NCBI GenBank assembly: GCA_003342815.1 | Contig: PTEX01000301.1 | Span: 68,268 to 132,267, forward strand | DNA: 64,000 nt | Direction of reading: 5' to 3' | Origin: Eudromia elegans | Taxonomy: Eukaryota > Chordata > Aves > Tinamiformes > Tinamidae | Shown here: one piece after another, positions 37,801-49,032 of the stretch | Layout: each line of letters begins with the position of its first letter | Numbering within the stretch: position 1 is the stretch's first letter | The notes under the pieces: generated by a model | The model's input: only the letters and a program-made list of their open reading frames with translations | Databases searched by the model: none | Told to the model about the DNA's origin: nothing | Position numbers and translations under genes: made by a program

Positions 37801-40440
37801 TGGCCAGAACTTCTGAGCACTCCCTGCACCTCCGGATACCTCATGGTACTGCATTTACCCTGCACGATTAGGGTGCCTGGTATTCACAACTCTGCTCTTT
37901 GGCTTATTACTCATTCCTATGACCACACCACCCATCAACCCTATCCCCCATGCCCCTTACGACCCCCGAGCAGACATCTCCCGCTTGCAGGTAACTCCAA
38001 GAGCCGCTCCCCGAGCATCAAAGTCCCAAGAAATCACATGCTGAGCACATAAATACTCCTCGCTCGAACTTTCAAGCCTCTTCTGCGAGCTGTCCTTTGA
38101 GGTGCAGAACCGCAGGAGCGGCTGAGAGATGCTCTAATCAGTGCATCTAATTTCAAACGGTGTAAGGACCATGTTATGCCTTGGGATAAATGTGAACAGC
38201 TGCCATTGAAGTGAAAGAAAGGTAGGCACTTCAGAAGCCGGAATTTGGCCTTAAAAAAAGTCACTAAAACTAAAATATTAAAGTGCATTTAAAAACATAA
38301 TAAGGCAGATTAACAATCAAACAGAGCAGCTTGCCGAGGGATTGATAAGCGAGCAGGAATCCAGAGGCAGACACCTCTATTGAAGGACGGCCAAAAGGGC
38401 CTTGTTTAGAGTTAAAAAAAACGGCTTTTGATCCAAAATACAGCATGGAAATTCATTTCTTCTCATACATTTTCCATGAGAGAATCAGCCCAATCAGCCT
38501 TGTTTTGAGCAGAGATGCTGAGGCTCCCACCTGGAGTGTTGTGCTCTGCTCGGCACGGGGAGGGACAGGAAATTGCCCAGTGACTCAGTGAGATAATCTC
38601 AGCGCCAACCCCCTCTTGGAGTTATTTGCGGGCTGCTGTTGACCCATTTGAAAAGCAACTTGACCCAGAATGGCCCCAACCACCTCATATTGCCTTTGCC
38701 CTGAGCCTCAACATGCCCCTGGACCCAGGGGAGGGATGAAGGACGGTGCCCAGGGATGCTCCTAGGGTCTCTGGACAAGTTGGCACAATCCCTTGAGCGC
38801 AACATCACATGGAAGAGGCCATGGATCTACAGAACCCCCCCAATCTGCTGGATCCAGCTTTCTTCCTTCTCACGCAGACCTCCCAGAGCCCTCAAAGGAG
38901 GAACTTTCAGCGGATGCCTCCTACTTCCAGCTCTCTGAGGGTGCTCATCTTGATTCATTCCCAGCTTGGGTTTTGCTGGATTTACAGGGGCAACCAGATG
39001 GCATCTTTACTCCTGATGACTCTAGAAGCTCGTGTGTCTATTAAGCACTTTAAGTAAGAGGGGCAAACCCTAAATTTAGCTCAGGTTCAACCCAAATTTT
39101 ACGTGCATTAGCCCCAAAACGCAGCTCGGGTCTATCCAACAGGCTCCAGAGACTGAGAGGGCTCCCTTGAAACGCAGGGATGCTCAAGCCCTGTTGCTTT
39201 GGTTGGGGTCAGGGAGACAGCAAACACAAGTGTATAATCCTTTCACGAGTTAATTAAAGCGCCCCTCCATCCTCCATTCAAGCCATTAGCCATGCCTTTT
39301 GACAATTAATTATTTGGAACCGAATCAAACCGAGAAACAAACAAGCGAAGACGACGCGGAAGGAACAGAGCGCGCAAAGACGGCAAAGGACGAGGGTGCT
39401 GCCGCGCTCGACGCTCGCATTAGCCAGCAAGGGAAGGGCGCCCGGTCCCCATCCGTGCTGCAGGACCTCGCTCTCCAGGCCCTCAACTGGAGAAAGGAGC
39501 TTTTCCAGCAGCCCCGGCATGGATATTGCAAGGAGGACAATGCTCTACCTGCTCCGATGGAGGCTAGCTCCCCATCTGAGGCCGCTTGGCCTAGTTTATC
39601 TCCTCTTTTCCAGGCTCTCGCTTCATTTTCAGCACATGCATGCAAGGGGAAAGGGGGAGGCAGGGAATGGGGACCTGTCCTTCCTTTCTGCTCCATTCCC
39701 GGGGCTTTCCTGCCTCACTTTTCTTTGCTCTCATTTGCTCTCGCAGTCGCGCGCTGTCTCTTATCCCCTGCCTCCCTCTCCTCTCCCCATCAAGACAAGG
39801 TTTAATGTCTTTCCATCTCTTCCCGGGTAAATTGCAGCGAGCTTGCCGGCTGCTCGGGTGGAACACGCTGTTTTATATGCGCCATAAAAGGAGGCAACTC
39901 CGTAAACAATATTATTTTTAATAAAAACCCAGGCTTTGGCAGGCCAGCTGCTTTTGTGTCTGTCTTAATTTAATCAGCCGATCAGTTCTCTCAAGCAGCA
40001 AGGAGGAATGAAAAGCATTAGCAAGGAATCAAGGAACCGGCGAGGAAAAGACGTGATTCCCATCAAGCGCGCGCCGCTAAGCGAGCGGGACCGCGTTGTC
40101 GGAGGCAGAATCCCTCCCTTAGCTCCTTCAAGGGCAACTTTGCCGTGGTCCGGGAAGGCCATTGACTTGGAAAGGTGCCTCAGATGCAGCAAAACGCCGT
40201 TGGACACTGCTGGTTTTGATACATGTCTATTCTGAAGACCCAGCAACAGCCCTCCAGTATCTGCCAAGCATGGACTGTTCCTTCCTCTGCGCTCGGAGCT
40301 CATCCGTGATGCTCTCCATCGCACACCCTCTTCCCAGGTGCTTTTTTTGGGAACACAAGCTGGAGCATTGGCTTAGGCTTAGCAACAAACAAAGATTCCC
40401 TCGCTCGCGTTCAAAGCTGCAACCCTCCAGAACAGAGTTC
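34831..40440. other. Noncoding, mixed texture
   Basis: No exon recognised. 37430-38050 is a CpG-poor, LTR-like block listed separately. 38450-39060 is CpG-poor. 39240-39330 and 39890-40020 are AT-rich (AACAATATTATTTTTAATAA, CTTAATTTAATCAGCC). Other open frames are composition shadows. Confidence 0.4.
37441..37995 (-). repeat. Possible decayed retroelement or LTR
   Basis: A CpG-poor block inside CpG-rich flanks. On the minus strand it ends with two AATAAA signals (37465-37460 and 37458-37453). Its ends read TGTTAC (37464-37470) and GTAACT (about 37990), nearly inverted. The phrase GCATGGAGTTAC occurs twice about 73 bases apart. These fit a solo LTR or 3' retroelement fragment, but I recognise no family and the terminal match is imperfect. 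Confidence 0.2.
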
Positions 40441-40720
40441 CTCAAAAAAATCCCGAATAATAATTACTAATTACAGACACAAAGTAAACAAATTAATTTA
40501 TATTTACTCCTGTTTACCCGGTTACAAAAAGCCCTAATTACCTAGCACGTTTCAGGATCTTAAAAATACATGCTAAGGCAGAGCTGTAAATATCACCAGC
40601 AAAGCAAACATGGTGCTCAGCATTGCAAAGGAATTAAAATTAGTATTTAATTACCAGAAATCGCTCCAAGTTCTTTTGCTACCATTAATCACTTCCAATT
40701 ATGAATGCAATTATAAGCCC
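40440..40720. promoter_or_regulatory. Candidate conserved enhancer-like block
   Basis: A long AT-rich block with paired forkhead and homeodomain words: AATTACTAATTAC, GTAAACAAATTAATTTATAT (forkhead GTAAACA at 40484) and TGTTTAC in the opposite orientation (40511-40517). These are followed by CCTAATTACC, TATTTAATTACCAG, CATTAATCACTTCCAATTAT and GCAATTATAAGCC. No coding frame. The site density and clean boundaries make it one of the best enhancer candidates in the window. Confidence 0.45.
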
Positions 40721-43635
40721 TCCTTTCTCTTTGGGTGGTCGCTACCGGGGCACGAAGCAGTGACCCTCTGCTCCGGGTGCCAGAGAGGCTCTGTAAAGCA
40801 GATGACATCTCCTCGCCGACCGTGTTAATGGGACAGGTCAATTAGTGTCTCTGCAGAGAGCCTAAATGCTAAGGGCACGCAGGCAAGGGGAGCTCGAGGA
40901 AGAAGACGGCGCGACTTCATCCCGTTGGCTTGCACCCATTTTGCAATTTTGCTCTATTTTCCCCAATTTCAGCGGCTCTGCTTGCACCCTGTGGTACGGG
41001 AGCGGAATCAGATAAAAGGATGCAAAAAAAATAGCCCATCCTCAGCTCACTAAAGGTTGAGACGATAGCGTTCACTCTTGCTATAAGGCAAAGCAGAGTC
41101 CAGGGAAGCCCTTCTGGCAACACGAAGCTTTGGATCAGCTGCTTTGGGCCCCTTCTAAATGCAGGCAACGGGAAAAACACACAGGCACCAGGTTGGATGA
41201 AGGCTGCGGAGCATCCCGGTCCACTCCGTAAGTGCATCCCCACGGATTGCTCCCTTGACTCCCCTCAAGACCACTTAGCCCTGCAGCCTGCCTCTGGCAA
41301 CGCTCCTTACCCAACGAGGCCAAAACACGGAAAACAGGGAAAAAAAAAAAAGCAACGGGAAACATTCCCTTTTGGTTCCCCCTGGTACTTGTGAGCAAGG
41401 AAGGCGATTAGACCGTCCTTATCTTCGTGGGAACAGTTGTTAGCAATAATGAAATCATCCAGCCCTTTTCTTTTTGAAACCCGGCCACATCCTTTGGCTC
41501 CGGGAAACAGGGGCAGCGACACGTGCTGTTTTCATGAAAAAAAAGGCCACCAGACAACATATTTCACTGCAATAAATCCCTTTCCCTCCAGCAAAGGGCA
41601 GAGCTATTTCAAGGATGCAGAAAGTTTGGGCTAAAAACAAGGGATCGAGCCCAACTTGGGCACGCCGGACGCTACGTTTGGGATCCAGACCAAGATCCCA
41701 AACCCCTACAAGGTGCTTCCAGCATCCCCGCTCCGTGTCGAGCTTCCTCCTAATTAGCAGGCTGTGTTTTCCCGTCCTCCCGGTGCCTCTTTTCCCTCCT
41801 CTCCTCGCTCATTCTGCTCACTGAACTAATTGCCGTGCGCCTGCACCCTGGGTGTCTGCTGCTGTTGGAGGAGATTAGTATTTTTACAGAGGGGAAAAAG
41901 GGAAGGGAAAAAAAAAAAAAGATTAGAAAAAAAAGATGGTGTTTTTTCAAGCAGATGAAAGGAGAGCCCAAGGAGATGTGCATTTGACTCTCAAACACAC
42001 TCCTTCAAGTCTCCCTCAGCAGTACTTAAAGGCGTTTCCAAAGCAAGACTTTATGAATGCTAAATGAACCCGGCGCCTTGTTCCCCTGCCACAAGAAAGG
42101 CAAAAAAAACTTATCTTTTATATACAATATTGCCTTTACGCGCTGACACGGCGCGCCGCCGCTATCAGCCCCACTTCAGACGCACGCGGCGACCTTCACA
42201 AAGTCACGGGCGCCGCAGCGCGGCCCGGGCAACGGGTCGGGAATCCTGGTGGATCCCAACGGATCCGGCGGATCCTACACGATCCTGTGGCTCACACCGT
42301 CCTCGGCACTTGGATTCAATCGCGCCCCTACCAAGGGGTTTCCAGCACATTTGGCTTTGCCAAGAGGACTCTGTAGACACTGGTCCTTGCTCTTCAGAAA
42401 ACACCCACCCAAAGGAAGCCTTGGGAGACCTAATTAGGTGCCGTCCGTGCTGTTTGAGCTTGTTAGGTGCTCTATAATTGCTCAATATTACTATTATCGC
42501 CACAGGTACAGCAGTTTGTTAGGATAATGGTGGTGACTGACATTTCCCTGGCATCTTTCATCCCAAGCAGATCCCGCACTACCCTATCAGAAACCGCTGC
42601 TCTCCGTACGTCTCCACACTGCCAAGAGGATCGTTGTTGGCTCCTCATCATCAAGGAGGGACACTAGGGCAGAGATGCCCTCAAGCAGCTCACCCAAGCT
42701 CACCGAGCATCTCAGAAGGACCCAGACCTACTTTCCCACCTAGTGCACCAGATGCCCGGGTGTTTTGGTTGCTTCTTGAGACTATTTGTATGAGGAAGGC
42801 TCCACCCTCACCTTGCTTGGCTCATCCCCCTACCTCAATAGTTGCCTGGTGGGCTCTACTTGAGCATCACCAAGAAGTTGCCCTCCAAGAAGGCGTCCTA
42901 CAAAACCACCAAACCCTCTGCCCATCCCGGGCACCGGCAGCTCTGCCACCACCCAACCACCACCATGAAAAACCCACCGCGGGGACAGCAACGCAATCAC
43001 CGAGCGATTAATTGGAGACCATCAGTTCAGGAGAGGTCTCTACATTCTCATTAAGGCCGGTGTCGAGGCATGGTGCGTTAATCCACGACGTGTCCCCTTG
43101 GGCCCAAACGACTAAATAACTCGTGCAGAATTCAGGGCAGACGGGGTGGAGCCTCCGCCGCTTCTCCCCTCTCCGCCTCCTTCCAACTAGCCAGTGAATA
43201 AAACATCGCCCGCAAATCTATTAGGGCTAATTTTAAACCCTGACAATTTAGCAGCACTTCAGCGAGATAAGAGCCATTTATTAAAAGCCACAGTTCATTA
43301 AGCCAAACGCTGCCGGCGTATTTACCCAGGAAAGCGGGGCCGGGCCGCGCTCCCGTCAAGACCAGACCTCCCCAAAGGAGCGGAGGCCAACAGGCTTCAT
43401 CCAGAGGGATCCAGGGGTCATCCAGAGAGGGAAGCCAGCGGCGGCCTCCGTGCGCCGGAGCTTCCCGCGGGATAACGCAAGGCAAGGGGCGTCATTCCCG
43501 CCCGCGGGAGCCATCCGAGGGACTCCATCAACGGTCCCCGTGAGCGCTCACGAGAGCCTCCGGAGTCGCCGCTGAACGGAGCGCTATAAAGGTGAATTAA
43601 CATTTAAAAAAGCACGTTAAAAAAAAAAAAAACCC
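40721..43635. other. Noncoding, no exon recognised
   Basis: A-rich runs at 41340-41352 and 41907-41935. 42240-42275 contains three GGATCC words in short succession. 42640-43000 is CpG-poor. 43190-43320 is AT-rich (TATTAGGGCTAATTTTAAAC, CATTTATTAAAAGCC), and a poly-A lies at 43619-43632. Confidence 0.4.
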
Positions 43636-43639
43636 ACCC

Positions 43640-44010
43640 CAGAACCGTCCTAATGATGATGAATGGGGAGCTATAAGGGAGGCCGCGACCTCCCAGTGTC
43701 GTTAAATGGATTGGCAGGTTTCTGAGCATTAATTATAAATAGCCACCGGAGTTTTAGCGCTTAGCGGAACGATGATAAATCCACGACACGGGCGAGGGGG
43801 ACGAGCAGTCGGGAGCGACGTGTGCGGGCGCATGGGGCGGGTAAAGGGAGGAGGAGGGAGAGGAAAAAAACTGGGCAAATGATAAATTAGGCCCTGCTAG
43901 TCAATCACATTTTCTAAATGCTTTTATATCCCAAAAGCTATAAAAGCAATATTCCTTCCTGGCCTTATTGGAGCCATTTCTGTAAGACAATCACATCTGT
44001 TTCCTCGGGG
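43640..44010. promoter_or_regulatory. Candidate conserved noncoding element pair
   Basis: Two AT-rich blocks flank a short CpG-rich spacer. The first has CCTAATGATGATGAATGG, GAGCATTAATTATAAATAGC and ACGATGATAAATCC. The second has CAAATGATAAATTAGGCCC, GTCAATCACATTTTC and CTTTTATATCCC. Motif texture only. Confidence 0.38.
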
Positions 44011-44033
44011 ATTTGAACTGAAATGTGCCTTGG

Positions 44034-44095
44034 CTTTCCCTTTTTTTTTTTTTTTCCCCTCCTCCTCCTCCTTTTTTCTTCCCCCCCCCTTTTCT
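44034..44095. repeat. 62-bp uninterrupted polypyrimidine tract
   Basis: Only C and T occur on the plus strand: T15, then (CTC)n, then T6, then C9. Such homopurine-homopyrimidine DNA can form triplex (H-DNA). It directly follows the AT-rich element pair. Confidence 0.9.
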
Positions 44096-46315
44096 ATTTA
44101 CTCTCCAGCCTGCTACCAAACACGGGTCGGAGCTTGCATACAAATAGGGAGCAGGAAAGGAAAAGAACACCACGAGCATCCAGCGACTGGCAGCAACGAG
44201 CGGGCACGAGCCAAAAAACGCCACAAACTTGTGCAAATCCCCAGCCCGTTAGCAGGGAAACGGCTCCGACCCCCAGGAGCTGCCGAGATTTGGAAGCAGC
44301 AGCTCCCACCGCTACCGTCTCCTCCACGTGCGTTATTCCCGATTGCACGGGTGTGATGGAAGGGCTACCTGCGGCTATTGCAAGGAAAGAAATTCCCAAC
44401 GGTCCAAAGCACGAAGCAAAAGCCTCCGGATGCGAGCGGACGTGAAAACTTTCCTGTTCTCACTGCTAAAAGAGCAGGTTCTCCATCCCACATTCTCCAT
44501 ATCCTATTAGCCGCGACACAATTGCAGCAAACACCTCAATTCCTCATCCCAGCAGCTCCTGGAAGGAGCCACCTATTAAAAAGGCACCTCATTAAGGGAC
44601 TTGCACACCCGGGATTAATCAGGCCCTTTCCATTGCTCATTCCACAAGTGCTTTTATCCGCTGAACAGGCCGGAATACCTGGAGCCAGCGCACGCCATCC
44701 ATAAATTCCTGCTCCAGCCACTTCCATGCGGATAAGAGCAACAACCCCCAGTCTCTCTGCAATGCTATCGCAGCCGCAGCCAAGTCGATGCATGTTGGAG
44801 CTCCGTAATACAGTGTGACTTTTCCCTTTAATGGGATTTTTCTAGCCCACTAGGAAAATAAATAAATAAATAAAAGACTCCATTAGCCGCAGCACAAAGG
44901 CTCCCACTTATTAGTATTTTAGAACAGTGGCAAAAAAAAAAAAACCATTTCTTGAATCTAATTATTGCTGACAAATATGAAAATTGAAATCAAAGGTGCA
45001 TTTGCAGCTAGGGAGCCTCGGCCGCCGCATCCCTGGGCTCCCTGTGCCAAGGGGGACAGATGGAGCTTTGGTGGCCCCAAGGCCAGGACTTAGGGACTGC
45101 TCAGGTGCAACCAGCGCCTTTTCTCCTCCTTTTCCCCCTTCCTTGGCCCTTTCCCACCCCGATCCCAACGAGCGGTCCGAAAATTCCTCGGCACATCAGG
45201 TGGATGGGTGGGCAAGGAGCCCTGTTGACATGTTTCCTTCCCCTTCCCCAAAAAGCGCCTTGGAAAAAAATCCGTCCCCTTTTTGTCCCTTTGCTCCACT
45301 CGCGCGCGCGTTTGATGGCTGGCGAGGGAGCTAATGATTGCAGCTAGGAAATTCATTTCACATTTGCTATTTATAAAAGTCCTCGCTGCTCAGGTGGGAA
45401 ATTAGCATAAGGAATAGGGAGGGAAAAGGAGCCAGGAATGCGGCGGGACAGAAGGGATGCCCTATGCTCCAGCATCCTGCGGGTCGCTGCACCCAAGGGC
45501 TCCGTTCCCAAACTCCAGTTCCCACGCCGGGACGACGGGCAAAGCTCCAGCAATTACCCGGAACGCCGCAGTGAAACAGCCAACCTGTTGCCACGTGTTT
45601 GATTCCGAATCCCGGGGGGAATTCCCATCCATAACGCAGCCGGAGCCGGCGTTACACAGGCAGCCATTGAGTTGCTAATTCGCCGCCTCAGAAGTCGCTT
45701 TTCCCCTTTCTCAGTTTTCAATAACGGCCTTCGCACGAATCCCTTAAGCTCCTCCAATAAGCTGGAAAGCCCTTTTCCAGCCATTGACACAAACACAAGG
45801 GGGATCAAGAGGAAGCATCAGAGGCGCCGCGTTATTTGGGGGCTCCGGCCGCTGCCGTCGAGGTTTTGAAGCCAAAAAACGTACAAAATGGGAAGCGCCA
45901 ACGTGTTAAGCAATAAGCAAATAGTTATAATAGGGGAAGCTGCTGCTGCTCCGTCGCATTCGCTTCCGCAATGAGAAACACCCCGTCTCTCCCCAGGAGC
46001 TCCTGCTCCAGAAGGGCTCCACTACAAACAGGGATATTTTCAAGTTAAAGCAGCAAGAGGAACAAATGAGCCAAGACGCGCTCGTCTCGTGGGCACATCA
46101 GGGCTGGCAGCGAAGCTACCCGCGAGGTGACGCAAAACACCAGGGATAAGGAAGCAGCGGCTTGTCCCAAGGAGCGGAACGCTCCAAACTCGGATGCCGG
46201 GCTTCCCAGCAATGGGAATTCCTGCTGCTTGCAAAGAGAACAGGGCTCGGCCCTGCCCGCTCCCGCCGCGTCGCTTCCACCGCCCCGAACGCGCGGCGCT
46301 CCAGCCGCAGCCCTC
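44096..46315. other. Noncoding, no exon recognised
   Basis: GC-mid sequence with a short TAAA run near 44861-44873 and an A-run near 44932-44943. 45298-45310 carries a CGCGCGCG stretch. Nothing coding is recognised. Confidence 0.4.
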
Positions 46316-46319
46316 GCTG

Positions 46320-46485
46320 CTACGCGCGCCCCATAACTGCGTTATCTAATCGTGTCGCTATCGATTATCACCGTTATTACCTATTAAACGGCTATTTTCT
46401 GCCGCCGAGGTGAATATTGCATTTTATCGACCCGCGCCGTAACTATTAAGCACCGCGCAGCCCCGGCTAATATTTTCCCCGGGGA
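46320..46485. promoter_or_regulatory. Candidate conserved noncoding element
   Basis: GTTATCTAATCGTG, CTATCGATTATCACCGTTATT, ACCTATTAAACGGC and GAATATTGCATTTTATCG, with several CpGs retained inside AT-rich words. CpGs kept in an AT-rich block suggest constraint or lack of methylation. Confidence 0.35.
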
Positions 46486-47205
46486 ACAATGAATCCGGGT
46501 GTTTGCAGAGCTGTCCACGGGCATCCTTCTTCCTCTACACCTCCATTCGCACACGCTCGCTCTGGGCATCTTCCCCCGGACCCCAAACAGGACAAATCCT
46601 CCCCAAACTGCCCCGGTATCCACAAGCCAGCTGCATTTTCCCCAAGGGCGCCAATACTTCTTTGGGATGCGGGATTCCCAGCGTGCCACGTTGACACACG
46701 GCGTTATCCCACCTGCCTATTCCGGCTGGCGGGCTTATTCCAATAAGGTCTTTATGCTAATTTGTAAGTCAAATTCCCATAATTCCTGGCTTACGGATGC
46801 TTACGGCCCAGCTAAATCTTCCGCGACCTTTTAGCCCGGCTAATCCCTTGGCACGCAGTTGGGAATCGCGTTGTGCCCTTGCACTTGGATGCATTGGGTG
46901 TGGATTCTGCACCAGCCCTGCTCTCCTTCCTGATAAATCCAGGCGGGGACAAGCAGGAGCAACCCAAGGTGTCTCCAAGAGCAGATGGTGCCCTCGGAGA
47001 ACCCAACATTGGGATGGTCCAGAGCTCCAGGGACACTCCAGGCCACAAGTAATCCATCCTTCCACGGGCACAGCACATTCCATCCCAAAAAAACAAGCAG
47101 AATGGGCAAAACTCAGACAACCGACTAACACTTGTCCCAATGCAGACAGCCAAGGGCTCCCACTTGGGGCATTTTCCAAGCGGTAAATTAAATAAATCTG
47201 GTTTT

Positions 47206-47224
47206 TATATATATATATATATAC
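47206..47224. repeat. AT dinucleotide microsatellite
   Basis: About nine uninterrupted TA units after GGTTTT. Confidence 0.9.
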
Positions 47225-47310
47225 ACCCCCAGCAAGATACAGGAGATAAGAACCCAACGCAAGCGCTGTGCGTGTCAGAGCCACACAGCTTTGCTATTTG
47301 GCCGTGCGTG

Positions 47311-47342
47311 CACATATATATTTATATATATACTTATATATC
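47311..47342. repeat. AT-rich microsatellite
   Basis: CACATATATATTTATATATA followed by TACTTATATATC; interrupted (AT)n. Confidence 0.88.
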
Positions 47343-47760
47343 TGTGGCTAACGACGCCAAACTCAAACTAATCTCCCCCAAACCCAAGTGGTTTTTCATG
47401 CACCTTTTCAATGCACTTGCACAAGGAAGCCACCCCACTGGATTCCTTCCCTCTGGGAATGCAACACCCATGATCTGGCACATCCAACACCCCCCGGGGC
47501 AGGAAAGCCCCAAACTTTTGGGAGCTGAGCCCCAATCGGGGCTGTTTTAGCCCTGGGGACCCCACTATGACTCAGCTGTGGCCAACCAGGCACATGCAGC
47601 AGACGTGACTCCGACCGGGAAAAGGGAGCCGAGCGCATCCCTGGGGGATACGGGGGCACCAAGGGATGTTTCCCTGGGGATGCAACCCCAGTGCTCCAGC
47701 ACTAACGAATTAAAAACACATTAAAAAGCCACTTCCCCCTCCACAAGCTTTGACAGCGAC

Positions 47761-47826
47761 AGGGAGGGAGGGCCCCCCCGCACGGAGACGAACAGGGAGG
47801 GAGGGCCCCCCCGCACGGAGACGAAG
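47761..47826. repeat. 33-bp tandem duplication with G3 and C7 tracts
   Basis: Two adjacent 33-bp copies (47761-47793 and 47794-47826), each AGGGAGGGAGGGCCCCCCC then GCACGGAGACGAA. Three G-runs and one C-run per copy give G-quadruplex potential on one strand, i-motif potential on the other, and a self-complementary GGGCCC. The copies look nearly identical, so the duplication is recent. It lies 1.2 kb inside intron 1. Confidence 0.9.
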
Positions 47827-48021
47827 CCGCCGAGACCCCGGCAGGGCAGCGGGGCCGGAATGCCGCGAGCCGGAGGAGGGAGCGGAGGCTGGGAAGAGCC
47901 GGGCTGGCGCGCTCCAGCGGCACGCGCCCGGCATGCTAAGCAGCCCCGGCACAGCAGCAGCTCCCGCAGGCGCCCAACGAGAGAAGTTTGCACCCAGGGG
48001 GCTGCGGGATGGGGGCTGCTG

Positions 48022-48650
48022 GGTGCACCCGGCATCCCAGTGCCAGGGGGACCCTCCGCATCCCAGTGCTGGGGGGGACCACAGTGCATCCCTGCAATGG
48101 GGTCCAGGGTGCATCCCGGTGCCGGGGGGGACCACGGTGCATCCCTGCAATGGGGTCCAGGGTGCATCCTGGTGCCGGTGGGGACTCTGCATCCTTGCAG
48201 TGGGGGACCAGGATGCATCCTGATGCCAGGAGGGACCACGGTGCATCCCTGCAACGGGGTCCAGGTTGCATCCTGGTACCAGGGGGACCGCTCCACATTC
48301 TGGTGCCACAGGGACCACGGTGCATCCCTGCAATGGGAGACCAGGCTGCACCCTGGTGCTGGAGGGACCGCTCTGCATCCCTGCAATGGGGTCCAGGCTG
48401 CATCCCAGTGCCCGGGGGTCCAGGCTGCATCCTGGTGCCTGGGGGACTGCTCTGCATTCCCACAATGGGGGTCCAGGCCGCATCCCTGTGCCCAGGGGTC
48501 CAGGCTGCATCCTGGTGCCCAGGGGGACTGCTCTGCATCCCTGCAACGGGGTCCAGGCTGCATCCCGGCACCGGAGGGACCGCTTCACATCTCCGCAACA
48601 GGGAGCGCTCCGCATCCCGGCGCGGGGGGAGAACGTTCCGCATCCCGGCT
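48022..48650. repeat. Minisatellite B, about 53-bp units
   Basis: About 630 bases of tandem units centred on GGTGCATCCCTGCAATGGGG followed by TCCAGG-TGCATCC-GGTGCC and a run of four to seven G before ACC. Spacing between successive GCATCC(C/T)TGC landmarks is 50 to 54 bases (starts near 48139, 48189 and 48243), with some partial units. It begins about 0.4 kb from the NTM donor. The plus strand is G-rich, so sense (minus) transcripts would carry C-runs and the template strand G-runs. All three minus frames and several plus frames stay open through it, which explains the 300 to 400-codon frames here. Confidence 0.93.
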
Positions 48651-49030
48651 CCGCGGCGCGGGGGAAGCCGCCGCAGGACGCGGCCGTGCCGCGCTGCCCC
48701 CCGCGCCCCCACGGCCCCTCCAGATGGCTGCAAGGAGGCTAATGCGAGCCGACGGGCGCCGCGCTCCCGGCCAGATGGGCCGGCTTCTGCCCCCTCCCTT
48801 CCCGCCGCATCCCGCGCCGGGGTTATTCCAACCCACCCCCAAAACGGCTCCTCCCGGAGGTTCCCCAGGGCTGGGGGGCCAGAGCCCCAGGGGCAGGGGG
48901 TGCCCGTCGGCCGAGTTCTTGGGACGACCTTGCCGGCGGGTCCGGCGCGAGCGGATGCACCGGAGCGCCCCGATCCGCCCGGCATCCGCATCCACCGCAT
49001 CCCGCTCCCCGGGACGCTGCGCCGGCCCCT

Positions 49031-49032
49031 AC
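49031..49032 (-). other. NTM: Splice donor of NTM exon 1
   Basis: On the minus strand the exon ends CAAG and the intron begins GTAGGGG, a good though not perfect donor. The cut leaves one base of a Gly codon (phase 1), as expected for an IgLON signal-peptide exon joined to the first Ig exon. The open frame continues for a further 1.1 kb only because the intron here is GC-rich and repetitive. Confidence 0.75.

Larger units (their letters stand above)
46486..48020. other. Noncoding, AT microsatellites and a 33-bp duplication
   Basis: Two AT dinucleotide tracts (47206-47224 and 47311-47342) and a 33-bp duplication are listed separately. The rest is GC-rich with no recognised exon. Confidence 0.45.
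1..49032 (-). other. NTM: 5' part of NTM intron 1
   Basis: Everything downstream of the exon 1 donor on the minus strand is read as intron. No minus-strand frame shows the conserved IgLON exon 2 start (RSGDATFPK-type sequence followed by an Ig domain), so the acceptor lies beyond position 1 and the intron is longer than 49 kb. Known: IgLON genes have very long first introns. This assignment depends on the exon 1 call. Confidence 0.65.

Noticed and set aside
1..49032. IgLON exon 2 or the alternative first exon of NTM/OPCML
   Set aside because: No frame contains the RSGDATFPK-type start of exon 2. A by-eye look for the MGVCGYLF-type first exon upstream of exon 1 found none; a translated search would settle it.
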